DNA of 64,000 nucleotides, from the NCBI GenBank assembly GCA_963763475.1, contig CAVXOR010000003.1:372001-436000 (forward strand), written 5' to 3'. Positions 50,813 through 60,143 of this stretch are shown here, one piece after another. Positions within the stretch are counted from its first letter, which is position 1; each line of letters starts with the position of its first letter. The translations under genes and the position numbers were made by a program. The notes beneath the pieces were generated by a model that was not told the origin of the DNA, made no database searches, and was given only the letters and a program-made list of their open reading frames with translations. The DNA is from AC-32 sp963763475 (GTDB taxonomy: Bacteria > Actinomycetota > Thermoleophilia > Gaiellales > Gaiellaceae).

Positions 50813-52044
50813 AGCTCGCCGTGATCGGGTCGGGCTCGACCTACACGCCGGAGCTGGTGTCCGGGCTCTCGCGCCTGGAGGTGTCCGAGCTCGCGCTGCA
50901 CGACATCGACGCCGAGCGGCGTGAGGTGGTCGGGTCGCTGGCGCGGCGGATGCTCGACGCCCAGGGCTACGCGGGCGGGCTGGAACTGACGGACGACCTC
51001 GACCGGGCCCTCGACGGAGCGGACTACGTGCTCGTCCAGATCCGAGTCGGCGGCCAGGAGGCGCGGCTGCGAGACGAGACCGTCCCGCTCGCGTGCGGCT
51101 GCATCGGCCAGGAGACGACCGGCGCCGGCGGCCTCGGGAAGGCGTTTCGCACGGTTCCCGTCGTGCTCGAGATTGCCGAGCGCGCCCGCGAGCGCGCCGC
51201 AGACGGCGCCTGGATCGTCGACTTCACGAACCCGGTCGGGATCGTCACGCGCGCGCTGCTCGACGGGGGCCATCGCGCGGTCGGCCTCTGCAACGTGGCG
51301 ATCGGCGTGCAGCGGACGTGCGCGCGCCTGCTCGCCGTCGAGCCGGAGCAGGTCGTCGTCGACCAGGTCGGGCTCAATCACCTGACCTGGGTGCGCGCGG
51401 TCCGCGTCGACGGCCACGACGTTCTGCCTCGGCTGCTGGACGAGCACGGCGACGAGCTGGCCGGGCTGTCGGGCTTGCCGTTGCGCGTCTCCGAGGAGCT
51501 GGGCGTGCTCCCCTCGTACTACCTGCGCTACTTCTACGCCCACGACCGCGTGCTGGCCGAGCAGCTCGGCGGGACGCCGCGGGCGGTCGAGGTGATGGAG
51601 ATCGAGCGCGGGCTGCTCGATCTCTACCGCGACCCGGGCCTGCGCGAGAAGCCGGCGCTGCTCGAGCAGCGTGGCGGAGCCTTCTACAGCGAGGCGGCGG
51701 TCGGGCTCGTGCGCTCCCTGGAGACCGGCGACGGGGCGGTGCACGAGGTCGACGTGCGCAATGCCGGAACGCTCCAGGGCTTCGCGGACGACGATGTCGT
51801 CGAGGTCCCCGCGCGCGTGACCCGCGCCTCGATCGAGCCCTTGCCGCAGGAGCCACTCCCGCCGGAGCTCCTCGGGCTGGCCCAGCACGTCGCCGCCTAC
51901 GAACGCCTCGCAGCCGAGGCGTCGGCGACCCAGGACCTGGAGCTCGCGCGCAAAGCGCTCCTGGCGCATCCGCTGATCGGGCAACACGACTTGGCGGACG
52001 AGCTGCTCGAGCCGCTGCTGGCCCCCTGGGCGGCACGGGTATGA
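50809..52044 (+). CDS. Glycoside hydrolase family 4 (6-phospho-beta-glucosidase-like)
   Basis: 411 residues. GH4 enzymes use NAD+ and a divalent metal and cleave by a redox-elimination route. NAD motif KLAVIGSGSTYTPELVSGLS; IRVGGQEARLRDETVPL; WIVDFTNPVGIVTRALLDGG; metal-ligand Cys-Asn in VGLCNVAIG and His in VGLNHLTWVRAV. The closest style is LicH/BglT 6-phospho-beta-glucosidases. Known GH4 members mostly act on phosphorylated sugars from PTS uptake, yet this operon uses an ABC importer plus a kinase, so the natural substrate needs testing. ATG at 50809. Confidence 0.9.
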   Translation: MKLAVIGSGSTYTPELVSGLSRLEVSELALHDIDAERREVVGSLARRMLDAQGYAGGLELTDDLDRALDGADYVLVQIRVGGQEARLRDETVPLACGCIGQETTGAGGLGKAFRTVPVVLEIAERARERAADGAWIVDFTNPVGIVTRALLDGGHRAVGLCNVAIGVQRTCARLLAVEPEQVVVDQVGLNHLTWVRAVRVDGHDVLPRLLDEHGDELAGLSGLPLRVSEELGVLPSYYLRYFYAHDRVLAEQLGGTPRAVEVMEIERGLLDLYRDPGLREKPALLEQRGGAFYSEAAVGLVRSLETGDGAVHEVDVRNAGTLQGFADDDVVEVPARVTRASIEPLPQEPLPPELLGLAQHVAAYERLAAEASATQDLELARKALLAHPLIGQHDLADELLEPLLAPWAARV

Positions 52045-53027
52045 GCGCCGCCGTGATCGCGGTGGACGGCGGCGCCTCCAAGACGCATCTGGCCCTGCTG
52101 GCGCGCGACGGCACGCTGCTCGAGCTCGTCCGGGGCCCGGAGAGCTCGCCTCAGAACCTCGGGCTCGAACGCGCCCTCGGCGTGCTGGATCGGCTGTTCG
52201 AGCAGGCGGGCGCGACGTCGGGCCAGGCGGAGGTCGCGCAGCTGAACATGTCGGGCGTCGACTTCCCGAGCGAGGAGCGGGAGCTGCGCGAGGCGATCGA
52301 GGCGCGGCGCTGGGCGGAGCGCATTGTCGTCGACAACGACACCTTCGCCGTTCTCCGCGCCGGCACCGAGCGCGGCTGGGGCGTCGCCGTCGTCTGCGGC
52401 ACCGGAATCAACTGCGTCGGCGTCTCGGCTGACGGGCGACACGCTCGTTTCCCGGCGCTCGGCACGATCACCGGCGACTGGGGCGGCGGCTCGGACGTCG
52501 GCAACGCGGCCCTCTCCGCGGCCGCACGTAGCCAGGACGGTCGCGGTCCGCAGACGTCGCTCGAGCAGGCCGTGCCCGCGCACTTCGGGCTCGAGACGCC
52601 CCACGAGCTCGCCGAGGCGATCCACCGGGGCTCGATCCCTGCGCGGCGGCTGCTCGAGCTACCGCCGGTGGTCTTCGCCGAGGCGGAGCGCGACGAGGTC
52701 GCGGCCGGGATCGTCGAGCGACTCGCCTCGGAGATCGTCGCGATGGCGCGCGTCGCGCTCGAGCGGCTCGAGCTCCAGGACGAGCGGGCCGAGGTGTTGC
52801 TCGGAGGCGGCCTGCTGCAGGGCGACGGGCGCCTGACGAGCGCGGTCGAGCAGGAGCTGCGGCGGCTGGCGCCCAAGGCGACGGTTGCCGCGCCGGAGTC
52901 GCCGCCGATCGTCGGCGCGGCGCTGCTCGGTCTTGACGCGATCAGCGCAGGGGCTGACGCGCAAGGGCGCGCGCGCGAGCAGCTCGAGGCGGCGGTCGCG
53001 GCAGAGCGGGGTGGCGACGGTGGCTGA
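52041..53027 (+). CDS. BadF/BadG/BcrA/BcrD-family sugar kinase (N-acetylglucosamine kinase-like)
   Basis: 328 residues. ASKHA ATPase fold: phosphate-1 motif IAVDGGASKTHLALL, second phosphate motif VVCGTGINCVGVSADG, GTITGDWGGGSDVGNAALS and adenosine motif EVLLGGGLLQGDG. Members phosphorylate GlcNAc or glucosamine; in this operon it may make the phosphorylated sugar used by the GH4 enzyme. ATG at 52041 overlaps the GH4 stop. Intact. Confidence 0.88.
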   Translation: MSAAVIAVDGGASKTHLALLARDGTLLELVRGPESSPQNLGLERALGVLDRLFEQAGATSGQAEVAQLNMSGVDFPSEERELREAIEARRWAERIVVDNDTFAVLRAGTERGWGVAVVCGTGINCVGVSADGRHARFPALGTITGDWGGGSDVGNAALSAAARSQDGRGPQTSLEQAVPAHFGLETPHELAEAIHRGSIPARRLLELPPVVFAEAERDEVAAGIVERLASEIVAMARVALERLELQDERAEVLLGGGLLQGDGRLTSAVEQELRRLAPKATVAAPESPPIVGAALLGLDAISAGADAQGRAREQLEAAVAAERGGDGG

Positions 53028-54099
53028 CGTCCGCTACGTCCAGGCGACCAGGGTCTACCCCGGCGGCGACGTGCCCGCCGTCGACCGGTTCGACCTCGAG
53101 ATCGCGGACGGCGAGCTGATGGTGCTGGTCGGCCCGTCCGGGTCGGGCAAGACGACCGCCCTCCGGATGCTCGCCGGGCTCGAGGAGGTGGACGCGGGGG
53201 CCGTCCTGATCGGCGGCCGCGACGTCACCGACCTGCCGCCCAAGAAGCGCGACATCGCAATGGTCTTCCAGAACTACGCGCTCTATCCGTACCTGACCGT
53301 CGCCCAGAACATCGCCTTCCCCCTCAGGATGGCCGGGGTCAAGAAGGCCGAGCGCGAGGCGCGCGCCGCGGAGGTCGCGCGGCGACTCGGGCTGGAGCGG
53401 TTCCTCGATCGCAAACCTTCACAGCTCTCCGGCGGCGAGCGTCAGCGGGTTGCGATGGGCCGCGCGATCATCCGCCTCCCGAGCGTGTTCCTGATGGACG
53501 AGCCGCTCTCGAACCTGGACGCGAAGCTGCGCGTGCAGATGCGTGCCGACGTCGCCGCGCTTCAGCACGACCTGGGCACTACGACGGTCTACGTCACTCA
53601 CGATCAATCCGAGGCGATGACGCTCGGCCACCGGGTCGCCGTGCTGGACGGCGGCCGCCTGCAGCAGGTCGGGACGCCCCGCGAGCTCTACGACGAGCCG
53701 GTCAACCGGTTCGTCGCCGGCTTCATCGGCTCGCCAGCGATGAACCTCTGCGAGGTGGCGTGCTCGAACGGCTCGGTCTCCTTCGCCGGGCAGCCGCTCG
53801 AGCTACCGGCGTCGCTCGACGGACGCTCGCAGGTGGTCGTCGGGCTGCGTCCGGAGGCACTCGAGCTGAGCGGCGACGGGATTCCGGCGGAGGTCGAGGT
53901 GGTGGAGGAGTTCGGCGCGGACGCCTACGTGTTCTGCGCCGCGCGCCTGCACGACGGCGAGGGCGGGACCACCAGGCTCGTGGCCCGTACCGACGCCAGA
54001 TCCGCGCCCCAGCGTGGCGAGCGGGTGGCCCTCCAGGTCAGGCCGGGCGAGGCTCATCTGTTCGACGTCGAGTCCGGCCGGCGCCTGAGCTCGGACTAG
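53020..54099 (+). CDS. Sugar ABC transporter ATP-binding protein, MsmK/UgpC type
   Basis: 359 residues. Walker A GPSGSGKTTALRMLAGLEEV, Q-loop FQNYALYPYLTVAQN, signature LSGGERQRVAMGRAI, Walker B VFLMDEPLSNLDAKL, H-loop VYVTHDQSEAMTLGHR, then a C-terminal MOP/TOBE regulatory domain (VVGLRPEALELSGDGIPAEV). Powers the permease pair upstream; MsmK-type subunits often serve several importers. GTG at 53020 (GTG at 53011 in frame). Last gene of the operon. Confidence 0.94.
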   Translation: MADVRYVQATRVYPGGDVPAVDRFDLEIADGELMVLVGPSGSGKTTALRMLAGLEEVDAGAVLIGGRDVTDLPPKKRDIAMVFQNYALYPYLTVAQNIAFPLRMAGVKKAEREARAAEVARRLGLERFLDRKPSQLSGGERQRVAMGRAIIRLPSVFLMDEPLSNLDAKLRVQMRADVAALQHDLGTTTVYVTHDQSEAMTLGHRVAVLDGGRLQQVGTPRELYDEPVNRFVAGFIGSPAMNLCEVACSNGSVSFAGQPLELPASLDGRSQVVVGLRPEALELSGDGIPAEVEVVEEFGADAYVFCAARLHDGEGGTTRLVARTDARSAPQRGERVALQVRPGEAHLFDVESGRRLSSD

Positions 54100-54127
54100 C
54101 CGGGAGGCGCACTACACTCGACTTCCC

Positions 54128-57100
54128 GTGGCTGAGGCCGGCTTCGTACACCTGCACGTTCACTCCGAGTACTCGATCCTCGACGGAGCTTGTCGCATCC
54201 CCGCGCTGGCGGCGCGCGCGGCCGAGCTCGAGATGCCGGCGGTGGCGCTGACCGACCACGGCTCGCTCGCGGGCGCGGTCGAGCTGGTGCGCGAGACGGG
54301 CAAGGTGGGCGTGAAGCCGCTGGTCGGCTGCGAGCTCTACGTCGCCGAGGACCGCCGGGCGCAGCGGAAGGGTTACGCGCACCTGACGCTGCTCGCCGAG
54401 GACAACACTGGCTACTCGAACCTGATCAAGCTCGCCTCGGCCGGCTACCTCGAGGGCTACTACTACAAGCCCCGGGTCGACTGGGAGCTGCTCGAGCAGC
54501 ACTCGCGGGGTCTGGTGGCGCTGTCGGGCTGCCTGTCCGGCCGCGTCTGCAAGGCGCTCGAGGAGAACCGCGGCGACGACGCGCGCGCCGACCTCGACCG
54601 GCTGGCCCAGGTCTTCGGCCGCGACTCGACGTACGTCGAGATGCAGAACGCGGGCCTCGAGATCCAGCAGCGGATCAACCCTGCATTGGCGAAGCTCGCC
54701 GGCGACGCCGGCCTGCCGCTGGTCGCGACCGGCGACGTCCACTACCTCCGGCACGAGGACGCGAAGGCGCACGAGGCGCTGCTCTGCATCCAGTCGGGCG
54801 ACTCGCTGAAGAACCCGAACCACTGGAAGTTCGACACCGACCAGTTCTTCTTCAAGTCGCCGGCCGAGATGGCGCTCGACTTCCCGGGCCAGGAGGAGGC
54901 GATGCGGCGCACGCTCGAGATCGCCGAGCGCTGCAACGTCTCGCTCGAGCTCGGGAACATCCTGCTCCCCAAGTTCCCGCTCCCGGAGGGCAAGGACGCC
55001 TTCGAGTACCTGGTCGAGCTCTGCGAGAAAGGCCTGCAAAAGCGCTACGACCGGGTGACGCCGGAGCTGCAGGAGCGCCTCCGCTTCGAGCTCAAGACGA
55101 TCAAGGAGATGGGCTTCGCGGACTACTTCCTGATCGTCTGGGACTTCATCGCCTTCGCCAAGCGGAATGGGATCTCGGTCGGCCCGGGCCGCGGCAGCGC
55201 AGCCGGCAGCCTCGCCGCCTACTGCCTGGAGATCACCGACGTCGACCCGATCCGTTACGACCTCCTCTTCGAGCGCTTCCTCAACCCAGGGCGCAAGTCG
55301 ATGCCGGACATGGACATCGACTTCGCCGTCGCCGGCCGCGACCGTGTCATCAACTACGTCGCCGAGAAGTACGGGCGCGACCGCGTGGCCCAGATCATCA
55401 CCTTCGGGACGATGATGGCCCGGGCGGCGGTCCGCGATGCCGGGCGCGTCCTCGAGATCCCGTACGGCTCCGTCGACAAGGTCGCGAAGCTGATCCCGGA
55501 AGGCCCGAAGGTCTACCTCGACGAGTGCCTGAAGCCGGGGTCCGAGCTAAAGCAGGCCTACGACGCCGACCCGATCGTGCGGGAGATCGTCGATCTCGCG
55601 AAGCCGCTCGAGGGCCTCATCCGCCAGGACTCGATCCACGCCGCCGGGGTCGTGATCTCCGACCGGCCGTTGACCGACATCGTCCCCCTGCAGCAGAAAG
55701 GCGCCGACCAGGAGGTCGTGACGCAGTTCGGGATGTGGGACGTCGAGGCGCTCGGCCTGCTGAAGATGGACTTCCTCGGCCTGCGCAACCTCGACGTGAT
55801 CGAGAAGGCGGTCGAGCTGATCGGTGGCGTCGACATCGGCAAGCTTCCGCTCGACGATCCGGCCACCTACGCGATGCTCCAGCGCGGAGACGCCATCGGC
55901 GTCTTCCAGTTCGAGTCGTCGGGCATGCGCGAGGCGCTGCGGTCGGTGAAGCCGACCGAGTTCGAGGACCTGATCGCGCTGGTCGCCCTCTACCGCCCGG
56001 GGCCGATGGGCTACATCCCGGGCTACGCGAAGCGCAAGAACGGCCAGGAGGCGGTGACGTTCATCGATCCGCGGCTCGAGCAGATCACGGGCGTCACTCA
56101 TGGGATCTGCATCTACCAGGAGCAGTACCTGGAGATTGCCAAGCAGATCGCGGGGTTCACGCCTGCGGAGGCCGACGATCTGCGTAAGGCGATCGGCAAG
56201 AAGATCCACGAGCTGATGGCCTCGCTGAAGGAGAAGTTCCTCGAGGGCTGCGCTGAGAGCGGGACGACCCCGTCGGTTGCAAATCAGCTCTGGAAGGACA
56301 TGGAGCAGTCGCAGGATTACTCCTTCAACAAGTCGCACGCCGCCTGCTACGCGCTGATCGCCTACCGCACCGCCTGGCTGAAGGCGCACCACCCGAAGGA
56401 GTACATGGCGGCGCTGATCTCGTCGGTGATGAACACCAAGGACCGCGTGCCGTTCTACGTGAACGCCTGCCGCGAGATCGAGATCGAGGTGCTGCCGCCG
56501 GACGTGAACGGCTCCGAGTGCGACTTCGCCGTCGTCGAGGGGAAGATCCGCTTCGGCCTGAACGCGGTCAAGAACGTCGGCGACTCGGCCGCGCGCGCGA
56601 TCGTCGCCGCGCGTGCCGACGGCGGCCCGTTCGCCTCGCTCTGGGACTTCACCGAGCGCGTCGACCCGCAGGCCGTGAACAAGCGCGCGCTCGAGTCGCT
56701 GGTCAAGTGCGGCGCGCTCGACTCGACCGGCGGCACCCGCCGCGGGATGCTCGAGGCGCTCGAACATGCGCTCTCGCACGGCCAGCGCGCCTCCGACGAG
56801 CGGCTGCGGGGCCAGAGCTCGCTGTTCGCCGAGGTCGAGGAGAAGCTCGAGCACCCGCCGATCGGCAGCGAGGAGTACGAGAAGAACGAGCTCCTGCGCC
56901 AGGAAAAGGAGGCGCTCGGGCTGTACGTCTCGGAGCATCCGCTGGAGGCAATCCGGGCCCAGCTACGGCGCAAGACCGACGCCACGCTCGCCGAGCTCGA
57001 GCGCCGGCGCGACGGCGAGATCGTGACCGTCGCCGGGATCGTCTCGGCGATCAAGCAGCTGACGACCAAGAAGGGCGACCCGATGGTCTTCCTGCGGCTC

Positions 57101-57499
57101 GACGACGTGGTCGGCAGCGCCGAGGTCGTGGTCTTCAACTCGGTCTACGCGGCCTCGCGCGAGCTGCTCGTGCCCGACGCCGTGTTGGTCGTGAAAGCTC
57201 GGGTCGACCACAAGGAGGGGGAGTCGAAGCTGATCGCGCTCGAGGTGACCGCGTTCGAGGCGACCCCGGAGAGGCGCGAGGTGCGGCTGAAGCTCGACGC
57301 CCGGCAGGCCAGGGCCGGGATCATTCGCGAGCTCGCCGCGGTCGTGCGCGACTTTCCGGGCGAGGCGCCGGTCGTCGTCGACCTCGAGACTTCCGAGGGT
57401 CCGCGCACCCTCCAGTTCGGCAGCGACTACCGGGTCAAGCCGGAGCCGGACTTCTTCGCCGAGGTGAAGGCGCTCCTCGGCGAGGCCGCCGTGGCGTGA
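54128..57499 (+). CDS. dnaE: DNA polymerase III alpha subunit
   Basis: 1,123 residues, the main replicative polymerase. N-terminal PHP domain with intact metal-site motifs (FVHLHVHSEYSILDGACRIP, LTDHGSLAGAV, ATGDVHYLRHEDAKAHEAL), which suggests working 3'-5' proofreading as in other actinobacterial DnaE1. Polymerase core: SVGPGRGSAAGSLAAYCLEI and KSMPDMDIDFAV hold the catalytic Asp pair; YSFNKSHAACYALIAYRTAW and helix-hairpin-helix follow. C-terminal OB domain: VTVAGIVSAIKQLTTKKG. GTG at 54128. Intact. The following VOC gene starts on its stop. Confidence 0.96.
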   Translation: MAEAGFVHLHVHSEYSILDGACRIPALAARAAELEMPAVALTDHGSLAGAVELVRETGKVGVKPLVGCELYVAEDRRAQRKGYAHLTLLAEDNTGYSNLIKLASAGYLEGYYYKPRVDWELLEQHSRGLVALSGCLSGRVCKALEENRGDDARADLDRLAQVFGRDSTYVEMQNAGLEIQQRINPALAKLAGDAGLPLVATGDVHYLRHEDAKAHEALLCIQSGDSLKNPNHWKFDTDQFFFKSPAEMALDFPGQEEAMRRTLEIAERCNVSLELGNILLPKFPLPEGKDAFEYLVELCEKGLQKRYDRVTPELQERLRFELKTIKEMGFADYFLIVWDFIAFAKRNGISVGPGRGSAAGSLAAYCLEITDVDPIRYDLLFERFLNPGRKSMPDMDIDFAVAGRDRVINYVAEKYGRDRVAQIITFGTMMARAAVRDAGRVLEIPYGSVDKVAKLIPEGPKVYLDECLKPGSELKQAYDADPIVREIVDLAKPLEGLIRQDSIHAAGVVISDRPLTDIVPLQQKGADQEVVTQFGMWDVEALGLLKMDFLGLRNLDVIEKAVELIGGVDIGKLPLDDPATYAMLQRGDAIGVFQFESSGMREALRSVKPTEFEDLIALVALYRPGPMGYIPGYAKRKNGQEAVTFIDPRLEQITGVTHGICIYQEQYLEIAKQIAGFTPAEADDLRKAIGKKIHELMASLKEKFLEGCAESGTTPSVANQLWKDMEQSQDYSFNKSHAACYALIAYRTAWLKAHHPKEYMAALISSVMNTKDRVPFYVNACREIEIEVLPPDVNGSECDFAVVEGKIRFGLNAVKNVGDSAARAIVAARADGGPFASLWDFTERVDPQAVNKRALESLVKCGALDSTGGTRRGMLEALEHALSHGQRASDERLRGQSSLFAEVEEKLEHPPIGSEEYEKNELLRQEKEALGLYVSEHPLEAIRAQLRRKTDATLAELERRRDGEIVTVAGIVSAIKQLTTKKGDPMVFLRLDDVVGSAEVVVFNSVYAASRELLVPDAVLVVKARVDHKEGESKLIALEVTAFEATPERREVRLKLDARQARAGIIRELAAVVRDFPGEAPVVVDLETSEGPRTLQFGSDYRVKPEPDFFAEVKALLGEAAVA

Positions 57500-57882
57500 G
57501 GCCGCGGCGGGTCTACGAAAGCGGCGTCTACGCGAGCGACCTGGGGGCGGCGCGCGCCTTCTACCGCGACGTGCTCGGAATGCGCGAGGTCGAGGAAGGC
57601 GTCTTCCGGCTCGACGACGACGGCGTGCTCTTGCTCTTCGACCCGGAGCTCTCGTCGCAACCGGGCCGGGTCGTGCCCTCGCACGGCCCGGCCGGAGCGA
57701 TTCACGTCGCCTTCGCCGTCGGCGAGGGCGAGCTCGACGCCTGGCGCGAGCGGTTCGCGCAGCACGGCGTCGAGCTCGAGCAGGAGCAGGACTGGGAGCG
57801 GGGCGGCGCCCGCTCGCTCTACGTCCGCGACCCCGCCGGCAACTCGGTCGAGCTGGTCGACGGCGACCTCTGGCCGCGGTGA
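57496..57882 (+). CDS. VOC/glyoxalase-fold protein
   Basis: 128 residues: VYESGVYASDLGAARAFYRD, VLGMREVEEGVFRLDDDGVL, ending SLYVRDPAGNSVELVDGDLW, the standard VOC closing strand with a Glu ligand. The three metal ligands are plausible (His at GAIHVAF, Glu at VELVDG), so an active metalloenzyme is possible; the reaction is unknown. GTG at 57496 overlaps the dnaE stop. Intact. Confidence 0.85.
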   Translation: MRPRRVYESGVYASDLGAARAFYRDVLGMREVEEGVFRLDDDGVLLLFDPELSSQPGRVVPSHGPAGAIHVAFAVGEGELDAWRERFAQHGVELEQEQDWERGGARSLYVRDPAGNSVELVDGDLWPR

Positions 57883-58430
57883 CGGCGCACGAGCATCAGC
57901 GCGGTCGCCCCGAGCAGGCCCGCTGCGACGAGCCCGAAGACCAGCGTGTAGTTGAAGCTCGAGCCACCGCTGGGCGCGCTCGCCGATAGCCCGAGCGAGA
58001 CGAGCGTCCGCTTCAGCTCCGGGTTCTGGTACCAGCCGCCGATCGTCTCGGAGTCGAAGATCGGCTGGCCCGATCGCATGTAGGCGACGGCGCCGCCCTT
58101 CGCGTAGGGGTAGACGTCCTGGGTGATCACGTGCGTCGTCCCGGCCGGAACCGTCCAGCGGATCCGGTAGCCCGGCCCGAGCGGCCCGGCCGGCCGCGCG
58201 TGCAGCATCGGGTCGGGGGACTGTCCCATGGCCGAGGGGAAGAAGCCGCTGTCGGTGGTCAGGCGGCCGATCGGCGTCGTGGTGTAATCGCTGTGGCTGT
58301 TCCGCAGCATGAGCAGCGTCTTGTGGAAGCCTGGCCCGGAGACCTCGGCCCGCGACGGCTCCTTCGCGATGGCGAGGGCTGGCAGGACGAGGGCCGCGAG
58401 GGCCGCGGCGACGAGCGTGAGGCGGGTCAT
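57819..58430 (-). CDS. Secreted or membrane-anchored protein of unknown function
   Basis: 203 residues. Signal peptide at residues 1-22 (RLTLVAAALAALVLPALAIA), an extracytoplasmic domain of about 125 residues (GPGFHKTLLMLRNSHSDYTT, YRIRWTVPAGTTHVITQDVY, YMRSGQPIFDSETIGGWYQN), then a C-terminal membrane helix (TLVFGLVAAGLLGATALMLV) and a basic tail, an anchor layout. No family recognised. Its 3' end overlaps the opposite VOC gene by 64 bases, which is unusual, so the true stop could be earlier. ATG at 58430. Confidence 0.7.
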   Translation of the reverse strand: MTRLTLVAAALAALVLPALAIAKEPSRAEVSGPGFHKTLLMLRNSHSDYTTTPIGRLTTDSGFFPSAMGQSPDPMLHARPAGPLGPGYRIRWTVPAGTTHVITQDVYPYAKGGAVAYMRSGQPIFDSETIGGWYQNPELKRTLVSLGLSASAPSGGSSFNYTLVFGLVAAGLLGATALMLVRRHRGQRSPSTSSTELPAGSRT

Positions 58431-58500
58431 GGTCCGTGCTCCTTTCGGCGTGTGCCGTGGATACACCGCCTCGGCGCCTCAGGTTCCCGCAGCCGGAGTC

Positions 58501-58806
58501 TCAGACGCCCGAGGAGCCCGAGAGCTCCCGCGCGACCTCGAACTTCTCGACCGACAGCACCGACCCGCCGACGGCTTCGGCCGCCTCGCGCCGTGCTTTC
58601 CCGGCGACACGCTCGCTGTTCTCGAGCGTGCCGGCGTTGTCCCAGAGCGTGACCGTCATCGTGCGCCCATCCTCCGGGTCGACGAGGACGTACCCGCCGG
58701 CGAAGCCGTCGAGCTGCTCGACTTGCTTCGCCGCCTCGCCGAACGCCTCGACCGCCGCGTCGATCCGTTCCGACTGGACTTCATAACGTGCAACACGTGC
58801 CAGCAT
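58501..58806 (-). CDS. ABM-like dimeric alpha/beta barrel protein
   Basis: 101 residues, paralogue of the gene at 36610: MLARVARYEVQSERIDAAVE, LDGFAGGYVLVDPEDGRTMT, TLWDNAGTLENSERVAGKAR. Small ferredoxin-like fold used by monooxygenases and ligand-binding proteins; function unknown. Divergent from the sigma-factor gene. An ATG of that gene would overlap this one's ATG (CATG at 58804-58807), which is one reason to place the sigma start downstream. Confidence 0.78.
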   Translation of the reverse strand: MLARVARYEVQSERIDAAVEAFGEAAKQVEQLDGFAGGYVLVDPEDGRTMTVTLWDNAGTLENSERVAGKARREAAEAVGGSVLSVEKFEVARELSGSSGV

Positions 58807-58846
58807 GGTTCGGAACCCTAACGACCTTGGCGGTGTAACAACGGCG

Positions 58847-59404
58847 GTGGTGGACCGGCCACTGGATGAAGCCGAGCTCGTGGAGCGGGCCCGGCGCGGC
58901 GACCTCGAGGCCTGGGAGACGCTGGTGCGCACGTATCAGGGAATCGCGTTCCGCACCGCCTACGTGCTGGCCGGGAACGCCGCGGATGCCGAGGAAGCCG
59001 CGCAGGACGGGTTCGTCAAGGCCCACCGCGCGCTCGGCCGCTTCCGGCGTGGGGCTGCGCTGCGGCCGTGGTTGCTGCGGATCGTCGCCAACGAGGCTCG
59101 CAACCGCCGACGCTCGGCGGGCCGCCGAGAGCGGCTCGCGCTGCAGGCCGCCGCAGAGATCCGCCCGGGGGACGCGGTCCCGTCCCCCGAGGCGGCCCTG
59201 CTCGCGCGCGAGGGCCAAGAGCGGCTGCTCGCTGCCGTCGAACGGCTCCCGGAAGACCACCGCGACGCGATCGCCTGCCGGTTCTTCCTCGACCTCTCCG
59301 AGGAGGAGACCGCGGCCGCGCTCGGCGTTCGCCGCGGCACCGTCAAGTCGCGCCTCGCGCGCGCCCTCGCGCGCCTGCGCGAGAGCCTGGAGGACGAGGC
59401 GTGA
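58847..59404 (+). CDS. ECF-type RNA polymerase sigma factor
   Basis: 185 residues from GTG at 58847; ATG at 58805 is in frame but overlaps the divergent gene's start. Region 2: ELVERARRGDLEAWETLVRT, FRTAYVLAGNAADAEEAAQD, PWLLRIVANEARNRRR. Region 4: ERLPEDHRDAIACRFFLDLS, ALGVRRGTVKSRLARALARL. A classical two-domain ECF protein without the extended tails seen at 32793 and 34017. Coupled by GTGA to a membrane protein that is probably its anti-sigma factor. Confidence 0.92.
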   Translation: MVDRPLDEAELVERARRGDLEAWETLVRTYQGIAFRTAYVLAGNAADAEEAAQDGFVKAHRALGRFRRGAALRPWLLRIVANEARNRRRSAGRRERLALQAAAEIRPGDAVPSPEAALLAREGQERLLAAVERLPEDHRDAIACRFFLDLSEEETAAALGVRRGTVKSRLARALARLRESLEDEA

Positions 59405-60090
59405 GCTCGCTGGAGCAGCGCCTGCACGCGCTCGGGCGCGAGCTGGCGTTCCCGCCGGAGCCCGATCTCGCTGCGAGAGCGCGCCCGGCCGAGAGGGCGT
59501 TTCCGTGGCGGTGGGTGGCGCTCGCGGCCGCGGTCGTCGCGCTGGTTGCTGCCTTCGCGGTGCCGTCGGCGCGCACGTCGATCCTGCGCTTCTTCCACAT
59601 CCAGGGCGCGACGGTCGAGCGGGTCGAGACGCTGCCGGATGCGCAGGAGCGCTCCAGCGCAAGCGGGCTCGGCCGAAGGCTCTCGCTCGAGCAGGCGCAG
59701 CGGCGCGTCGGCTTCCGGCTGCTGCTGCCGCCGCTCCCCGGAAAGCCGCCCGTGTACCTGCTCGACGGCGCGCTGGCGACTGTGATCCTGCGCGTGGGCG
59801 ACGAGCCGGGGTTGCTCTCCGAGTACAGCGCGCGGAGCTACACGCTGCTGAAGAAGTCCGTCGGCGAGAAGTCCCACGTCGAGCCCGTCGAAGTCAACGG
59901 CGCGCCTGGCCTGTGGCTAGAAGGCCCGCCACACACGCTGACCTACTTCAACGAGATCGGCGAGTTCCAGGAACGGACGGTGAAGATCACCGGCAACGTG
60001 CTGCTCTGGACACAGGACGGCGTGACACTGCGCCTCGAGGGCCGAATCTCCAAGGCGCAGGCCCTGCGAATCGCTCGCCGGATCGATTGA
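59401..60090 (+). CDS. Membrane protein paired with an ECF sigma factor (anti-sigma-like)
   Basis: 229 residues from GTG at 59401, overlapping the sigma gene by four bases. A short cytoplasmic N-terminus (SLEQRLHALGRELAFPPEPD), one membrane helix (WVALAAAVVALVAAFAVP, about residues 39-56) and an extracytoplasmic domain of about 165 residues (TVERVETLPDAQE, RVGFRLLLPPLPGKPPVYLL, TLTYFNEIGEFQERTVKITG). The N-terminal part lacks a zinc H-x3-C-x2-C motif. The outer domain has the style of DUF4367-type sensor regions. Anti-sigma role inferred from position and topology. Confidence 0.75.
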   Translation: MSSLEQRLHALGRELAFPPEPDLAARARPAERAFPWRWVALAAAVVALVAAFAVPSARTSILRFFHIQGATVERVETLPDAQERSSASGLGRRLSLEQAQRRVGFRLLLPPLPGKPPVYLLDGALATVILRVGDEPGLLSEYSARSYTLLKKSVGEKSHVEPVEVNGAPGLWLEGPPHTLTYFNEIGEFQERTVKITGNVLLWTQDGVTLRLEGRISKAQALRIARRID

Positions 60091-60143
60091 GATCCCCCCT
60101 CAGGGGGAGATCCGCGGGCCGCTTCGCACCGAATAACCGGTAC

